Assembly: GCA_007123015.1 (NCBI GenBank)
Contig: SKSL01000127.1
Coordinates: forward strand, 1 to 10,241
Direction of reading: 5' to 3'
Source of the DNA: Natronohydrobacter sp.
Lineage (GTDB): Bacteria; Pseudomonadota; Alphaproteobacteria; Rhodobacterales; Rhodobacteraceae
Length of the DNA: 10,241 bases
Under the pieces are notes generated by a model. The model searched no databases and was not told the origin of the DNA. It worked only from the letters and a program-made list of their open reading frames with translations. Positions 6,868 through 10,241 of this stretch are shown here, piece after piece. The translations under genes were made by a program, and so were the position numbers. Every line of letters starts with the position of its first letter. Position 1 is the first letter of the stretch.

Positions 6868-7545
6868 CTATCTCACCGATTGTGCATCGTGGCTGATCCG
6901 CCCCGTACTGCGACGTTCGAGCCAGACGGCCAACTGGGTCAAAGCAAGCACAAAGGCGACATACAAGACAGCCTGAGCAGCCAGCATCTCCAGGAACTTG
7001 AAGCTTTGCGAGATGATTGCATTGGCGGATTTGTGCAATTCGAACACTGCGATCACGGACAGGACCGATGATGCCTTGACCAGGTTTGAAGCCTCATTTG
7101 CGAGTGCAGGCAGCATGCGTGGCAGGGCTTGTGGCACGATGACAAGCTGTAACGCCCGCCACCGCTTCAACCCCAGAGCAGCAGCACCCTCCCATTGGTC
7201 ACGCGGGATAGAGCGCATCGCGGCTCTGGCGATCTCGACCTGATACCCGGCACTGTTGAAGACCAGCGCTACGATACCGATCCAAAATGGATCAAGCCGC
7301 AACCCCGTCATCGGCAGGAGGAAGAACGCTGCATAGACCTGAACAAGAATCGGAGTGCCCCTGACGACGAACACATAGGTGTCAATTACGATCGCGAAGA
7401 TACCGCGGTCGCGCTCCGATCTGATGACACCGAGTGGCAGACCGATAAGCGCAGCAATCGCCAACCCAACCAGACTGAGCTGAACAGTTAACCAAAGCCC
7501 CGGCAAGAGCCGGGGCATGGCTTCGATGATGAACCCGAAGTCCAA
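6868..7545 (-). CDS. Polar amino acid ABC transporter permease (HisQ/GlnP type), first of pair
   Basis: A 225 aa inner-membrane permease of the polar amino acid uptake family. Residues about 13-40 form the first hydrophobic helix. VVRGTPILVQV (60-70) is the family motif, and the ATPase-docking EAA loop is at 119-140 (EGAAALG...VPQA). The start is a TTG at 7545: it is the only usable start after an in-frame stop at 7558-7560 that keeps the N-terminus, it has a strong GAGGAG ribosome site 8 nt away, and the resulting DFGFIIEAMPRLLPGLW matches the partner permease's DFEFMLRIAPDMLAALW. It lies 54 nt after the binding protein gene and 6 nt before the second permease, in one operon. Confidence 0.92.
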   Translation of the reverse strand: MDFGFIIEAMPRLLPGLWLTVQLSLVGLAIAALIGLPLGVIRSERDRGIFAIVIDTYVFVVRGTPILVQVYAAFFLLPMTGLRLDPFWIGIVALVFNSAGYQVEIARAAMRSIPRDQWEGAAALGLKRWRALQLVIVPQALPRMLPALANEASNLVKASSVLSVIAVFELHKSANAIISQSFKFLEMLAAQAVLYVAFVLALTQLAVWLERRSTGRISHDAQSVR

Positions 7546-7553
7546 ATGGCACG

Positions 7554-7559
7554 CTCCTC
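7554..7559 (-). promoter_or_regulatory. Ribosome binding site deciding the TTG start of the first permease
   Basis: On the minus strand GAGGAG stands 8 nt (counted from GGAG) before the TTG at 7545. This supports the rare start codon over the ATG eight codons further in. Confidence 0.7.
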
Positions 7560-7599
7560 AAATCACTCATGCCGGCTCGGGATGCACTCACCCCCTAGC

Positions 7600-8415
7600 T
7601 TACCAGCTCGGCGCCTCGTTCGGCAGGATATCAACGAAAGACTGGCCGAACCATTTTTCCTGCAACATGGCCAAAGTGCCGTCTTCCTTCATTTCGACGA
7701 TGATGCGGTTAATCTCGGCGCGCAATGGTTCATCTTCTTTCCGGAATGCCATCGCCGTAAATTCCTGCGACCACTGATCTGAGGTTAATGGAATCACTGT
7801 TAACCCCTCGGTGTTGCTTGCCTGCTCAAGCATGGCGACAAGCGTAGAAGCATAGGCGTCTATACGCCCTGCATTCATGGCCGCGACGGCCACAGTATCT
7901 TCTGCGAAAGACCGAATGGCCCCTGAAAAAGTGATGCTATGCTCGTCAGCTACCAGCTCTAGCTGGCGTATCTGTGGTGTCCCAGCGCCAGCGGCGACTC
8001 TTTTTCCGTCCAGATCCGCAGCAGATTCGATTCCAGAATCCGCCGGGATCAGCAGACCCGAACTGGCATCCATATATGGGTAGGAAAAATTAACGCGCTG
8101 ATAGCGCTCGGCTGTGGCTGTCATTCCGCCCAGAATGAAGTCGAAATCACCATTCTGAAGCGACAAGATGACTGTCGGCCAGTTGGTATCCACCGGCACG
8201 GGTTCCAGCCCACCCAAGCGCTCACCGATCTCGGCAGCGAGGTCGATATCAAAACCCACTATCTCATTATTCTCGCCGCGGAAGCCAAAGGGCATGTATT
8301 GTGCTTCGAGGCCGAAAGAAAACGACCCGCGTTCTCTGATTTCTGCAAGAGTGTCACCCGCGACAGGCGTAACGAACAATATGGCAGGCAGGGCGATAAC
8401 GGTGAGAAGGCGCAT
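7600..8415 (-). CDS. Periplasmic amino acid-type substrate-binding protein
   Basis: A 271 aa binding protein of the polar amino acid importer family (SBP family 3). It captures the ligand in the periplasm and delivers it to the two permeases encoded next. Residues 1-20 form a Sec signal peptide (hydrophobic core after MRLL, likely cleavage after VAG, before DTLAE). No lipobox Cys is present, so it should be soluble. Family motifs follow: EIVGFDIDLA (51-60), GGMTATAER with the ligand-carboxylate Arg104, FSYPY (110-114), DLDGKRV (134-140) and GRIDAY (183-188). The position where many family members carry the Asp that binds the ligand alpha-amino group seems to be Thr191, which may mean an atypical ligand such as a cyclic, acylated or modified compound (inference). 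It is 27 nt after the amidase gene. Confidence 0.92.
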   Translation of the reverse strand: MRLLTVIALPAILFVTPVAGDTLAEIRERGSFSFGLEAQYMPFGFRGENNEIVGFDIDLAAEIGERLGGLEPVPVDTNWPTVILSLQNGDFDFILGGMTATAERYQRVNFSYPYMDASSGLLIPADSGIESAADLDGKRVAAGAGTPQIRQLELVADEHSITFSGAIRSFAEDTVAVAAMNAGRIDAYASTLVAMLEQASNTEGLTVIPLTSDQWSQEFTAMAFRKEDEPLRAEINRIIVEMKEDGTLAMLQEKWFGQSFVDILPNEAPSW

Positions 8416-8420
8416 ATTTG

Positions 8421-8428
8421 ATCTCCTT
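8421..8428 (-). promoter_or_regulatory. Strong ribosome binding site of the binding-protein gene
   Basis: AAGGAGAT on the minus strand, with 7 nt between GGAG and the ATG at 8415. It is the strongest Shine-Dalgarno sequence in the operon, matching the high level usually needed for a periplasmic binding protein. Confidence 0.7.
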
Positions 8429-8442
8429 GATCATGGCAGTTG

Positions 8443-9894
8443 TCAGGCTGGACTGGGTAAGAGCTTTGCAAGGTCGGGCTTGGGTCGTGCAAGCTCGGGA
8501 TTATCTGCAAAAACGGCTTCGAGGGTGTGCGCGACGTCCAACAGCCAGCCATCGCGGTGATGGGCGGCGACAAGCTGGATCCCGAAAGGCATGCCAGTAT
8601 CGTCGCGTCCGCATGGAATCACGACAGCGGGACATTGCGTCAACGTGACGCCCCAGGAGATCCCTTCCCAGATCAGATACCCGTTCAACTGCATGCCATC
8701 TACATGGCTCGGATAGACATCCTCGTGAGGAAAGGGCGCAACCGAAGCGGCGGGCGTGATCAGGATGTCATGATTTTCAAAGAACCCGATAGAGCGACGG
8801 AAAACAGCAGTATGGTTTTTCATCGCTCTGCCGATCTGCTCGGCTCCAAGGTCGCGCGCGCGCGCCAGTTCATCCAGAACCACAGGCCCCAAGCGCGCAC
8901 CAAATTCCGTCTCCATAGGGCCGAAATCAGCAACGAAGCCGACGCCGCGCAGTGTCATGAAAGTCTGCTCCGCGTCGCCAAGGTCGGGATGCGCCCGCTC
9001 TACGCGCGCAAACAGATGCTGGAATCGTGCGAGTTTCTGCTGGAACAGGCTCCGATTCGTACGCGACATCGGGGCAAAGCCCAAATCCTCAGACACTGCG
9101 ACCCGCAGGCCGGCCAGTTCAACGGCCTCCGCCGGACGGAAGAGTTGCGCATCCGAAGGCATCGTCAAGGGATCGTACCGATCCTGGCGCGACATTGCAG
9201 CCAGCATCCGTTTGCAATCGGCAGCAGTCCGCGCCATCGGTCCCTCGACGTCAAACGAACTCCATGCCATCGAACGACGCCGGGTGGCAACAACCCCATT
9301 CGAGGGTCGGATACCCACAATCCCACAGAATGCTGCCGGTGTCCGCAGTGAGCCCGCAAAATCGGACCCAGCGGCATATGGCACCATGCCCGCGGCCACT
9401 GCAACCGCACCGCCACCTGTAGAGGCACCTGCGCTCAGCTTTGGATTGAAAGGATTGCACGCTGAGCCAAAGAGTGGACTGGTCGTGGTTGCGCCAAATC
9501 CGTGCTCAGGTACGTTTGTCTTTCCCAAGATGGTACCGCCTGCGGCTCGGATTTGGGCAACAACATCGTCGTCGGTGGTCGCTACATTGTCCGCGTAGAG
9601 CGGCGAGCCAAAGGTGGTCGGCAGCCCTGCCACATCATTGAGATCCTTGATCGCCACAGGCAGCCCCGCCAAGGTTCCCGCCCCTTTGCCAGCACTGCGG
9701 GCCCTATCGGCTCGGTCAGCGTCGCTTCTGGCTACATCAAAACAAGTTGCAGTGAAGGCGTTCAACATGGGGTTCAGCACTTCGATCCGGGCAATCGACG
9801 CCTCGGCGACTTGCCGCGATGTTGTGCGTCCCAGCGCTATATGCCGGTGCAGGTGCTCTCCATCTGTGTCAACAAGCGTTTCCATGGCATTCAT
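8443..9894 (-). CDS. Amidase signature family hydrolase
   Basis: A 483 aa enzyme of the amidase signature family (GatA, fatty-acid and aryl-amide hydrolases), which cuts carboxamide bonds. The Ser-cisSer-Lys triad is complete: Lys83 in VAIKDLN, cis-Ser158 in AGASTGG, and nucleophile Ser182 in DFAGSLRTPAAFCG. The cis-Ser to Ser distance is 24 residues, as in GatA. The usual GGSSGG and DTGGS strings read GASTGG and DFAGS, both tolerated. No signal peptide is seen, so it acts in the cytoplasm. The frame stays open upstream to a TTG at 10020, but that part looks unlike the family and covers the regulatory region, so I chose the ATG at 9894 (AAGG ribosome site nearby; ATG at 9885 also possible). 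As first gene of the transporter operon it probably hydrolyses the imported compound or an intermediate (inference). No gatB or gatC is adjacent, so it is not likely the tRNA amidotransferase. Confidence 0.92.
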   Translation of the reverse strand: MNAMETLVDTDGEHLHRHIALGRTTSRQVAEASIARIEVLNPMLNAFTATCFDVARSDADRADRARSAGKGAGTLAGLPVAIKDLNDVAGLPTTFGSPLYADNVATTDDDVVAQIRAAGGTILGKTNVPEHGFGATTTSPLFGSACNPFNPKLSAGASTGGGAVAVAAGMVPYAAGSDFAGSLRTPAAFCGIVGIRPSNGVVATRRRSMAWSSFDVEGPMARTAADCKRMLAAMSRQDRYDPLTMPSDAQLFRPAEAVELAGLRVAVSEDLGFAPMSRTNRSLFQQKLARFQHLFARVERAHPDLGDAEQTFMTLRGVGFVADFGPMETEFGARLGPVVLDELARARDLGAEQIGRAMKNHTAVFRRSIGFFENHDILITPAASVAPFPHEDVYPSHVDGMQLNGYLIWEGISWGVTLTQCPAVVIPCGRDDTGMPFGIQLVAAHHRDGWLLDVAHTLEAVFADNPELARPKPDLAKLLPSPA

Positions 9895-9902
9895 CCCGAC
9901 CT

Positions 9903-9916
9903 TGGTTGACAAACCA
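9903..9916. promoter_or_regulatory. Inverted repeat TGGTT-N4-AACCA, candidate second operator
   Basis: Arms TGGTT (9903-9907) and AACCA (9912-9916) flank GACA. Together with the preceding T it contains TTGGTTGAC, one base different from TTGGTCGAC at the gntR start (1878-1886). It lies in the amidase leader. Confidence 0.35.
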
Positions 9917-9928
9917 TCGCAAAGATTG

Positions 9929-9945
9929 TTGTTGACTGTCAACAA
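9929..9945. promoter_or_regulatory. Perfect inverted repeat, candidate operator
   Basis: TTGTTGACTGTCAACAA is a perfect 17-bp palindrome with 8-bp arms around one central base. It ends one base before the overlapping -10 candidates and would cover the amidase transcription start. Size and symmetry fit a dimeric GntR/FCD-type regulator; the binding protein is not proven. Confidence 0.55.
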
Positions 9946-9957
9946 AATTGTATGATC

Positions 9958-9972
9958 GGTTTGGAAACCAAA
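9958..9972. promoter_or_regulatory. Overlapping inverted repeats GGTTT/AAACC and TTTGG/CCAAA
   Basis: GGTTT-GG-AAACC (9958-9969) and TTTGG-AAA-CCAAA (9960-9972) share bases. They lie upstream of the amidase -10 candidate and near the transcription start expected for the rightward gene, a natural place for a regulator contact. Confidence 0.35.
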
Positions 9973-10037
9973 TGTGGCCTCTGCAAGAAAGCTCGAAAAT
10001 TCATCATCCTGCGAATGCAAAAGCCGCTGAACGAACT

Positions 10038-10042
10038 GGAGA
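10038..10042 (+). promoter_or_regulatory. Ribosome binding site of the rightward gene
   Basis: GGAGA stands 6 nt before the ATG at 10049. It is the main support that translation starts there. Confidence 0.55.
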
Positions 10043-10048
10043 ACACCT

Positions 10049-10241
10049 ATGTATCGCGCTCTGAATGACCGCAGCCGATCACACCATCCTGTCGATTGCC
10101 TTCGCCTGGATGTGCGCCATCACCATCCCGATCTGACGAAGCTTCTTGGCTGGAAGGCGCTGCAGCGCGAGGCCGATATTCCAGAGGGGCGCTGGGACGA
10201 AGAGCGCCGCTGGGCGTTGCGCATGGGCTTGACAGGTGCCG
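10049..10241 (+). CDS. Unrecognised protein, N-terminal part (runs off the window)
   Basis: The frame from the ATG at 10049 is open to the window end (64 codons) with a GGAGA ribosome site at good spacing and GC-rich third positions. The N-terminus is His/Arg-rich (an HHPVDC segment and RHHHPDL), followed by a helical, tryptophan-containing stretch with GRWDEERRWAL. There is no signal peptide or membrane segment in the visible part. I do not recognise the family. It is divergent from the amidase operon and shares its control region, so a function in the same pathway or its regulation is plausible but not shown. Confidence 0.5.
   Translation, partial: MYRALNDRSRSHHPVDCLRLDVRHHHPDLTKLLGWKALQREADIPEGRWDEERRWALRMGLTGA

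Larger units (their letters stand above)
9895..10048. promoter_or_regulatory. Divergent control region of the amidase operon and the rightward gene
   Basis: A 154-bp, relatively AT-rich region between the leftward amidase operon and the gene starting at 10049. TACAAT on the minus strand (9947-9952) is a good -10 match about 50 nt before the amidase start. TATGAT on the plus strand (9951-9956) is a good -10 match for the rightward gene. The two overlap, implying shared control. Neither has a clear -35 at ideal spacing, which may mean activator dependence. Three inverted repeats lie within or beside these boxes. Confidence 0.5.

Noticed and set aside
7546..7599. Possible terminator or attenuator between the binding-protein and permease genes
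   Set aside because: Only very short stems (4 bp or fewer) around AGCT and CCG/CGG and no T-run; the 54-nt gap is compatible with simple cotranscription.
9895..10020. Upstream extension of the amidase frame to a TTG at 10020 (42 more residues)
   Set aside because: The added residues look unlike the family's N-terminus and cover AT-rich palindromes and -10 boxes; the ATG at 9894 gives a normal-length amidase.
10065..10136. Short hydrophobic frame starting MTAADHTILSIAF inside the rightward gene
   Set aside because: About 23 codons, no ribosome site at suitable distance, and it overlaps the better supported frame from 10049.
1..10241. tRNA or rRNA genes, CRISPR arrays, insertion sequences, attachment sites
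   Set aside because: No cloverleaf-like or rRNA sequence, no spaced direct repeats, and no transposase or integrase motifs were seen on either strand; almost all bases belong to recognisable metabolic genes.

Overview
The window is a chromosomal or plasmid-borne catabolic gene cluster, most likely from an alphaproteobacterium (Rhodobacterales- or Rhizobiales-like). The basis is moderately high GC with GC-rich third codon positions, tightly packed and overlapping genes, and a gene set (GntR/FCD regulator, polar amino acid ABC transporter, amidase, class III aminotransferases, RidA, aldehyde dehydrogenase) typical of compatible-solute, opine and polyamine degradation islands in that class. The taxon is inferred from style, not from a marker gene.

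Layout, left to right. (1) 1-1188, + strand: the 3' part of an NAD(P)-dependent aldehyde dehydrogenase followed three bases later by a RidA-family protein. (2) 1203-1889, - strand: a GntR/FCD transcription regulator that converges on ridA; a GC-rich 10-bp hairpin sits at the junction. (3) 1973-4290, + strand: a PotA/MalK-type ABC ATPase with a C-terminal TOBE-like region, directly followed by a class III PLP aminotransferase. (4) 10020/9894-4256, - strand: an apparent five-gene operon in the order amidase, periplasmic amino-acid-type binding protein, two HisM/GlnP-type permeases, and a fusion protein joining an Asp/Glu-racemase/maleate-isomerase-like domain to a second class III aminotransferase. 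This operon ends inside the tail of the + strand aminotransferase gene (35-bp overlap). (5) 9895-10048: a divergent regulatory region with three inverted repeats. (6) 10049-10241, + strand: the start of an unrecognised gene that runs off the window.

Working model (inference): the binding protein and permeases import a small nitrogenous compound, the amidase removes an acyl or amide group, the aminotransferases move the exposed amino group, RidA hydrolyses reactive enamine/imine by-products, and the dehydrogenase oxidises the resulting semialdehyde. The order binding protein-permease-permease-racemase-like gene resembles ehuBCD-eutA of ectoine/hydroxyectoine utilisation loci, but the other diagnostic ectoine genes are not in view, so the substrate is left open. 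The most unusual item is the fusion protein: its racemase-like domain seems to have lost both cysteines that the family uses for catalysis.
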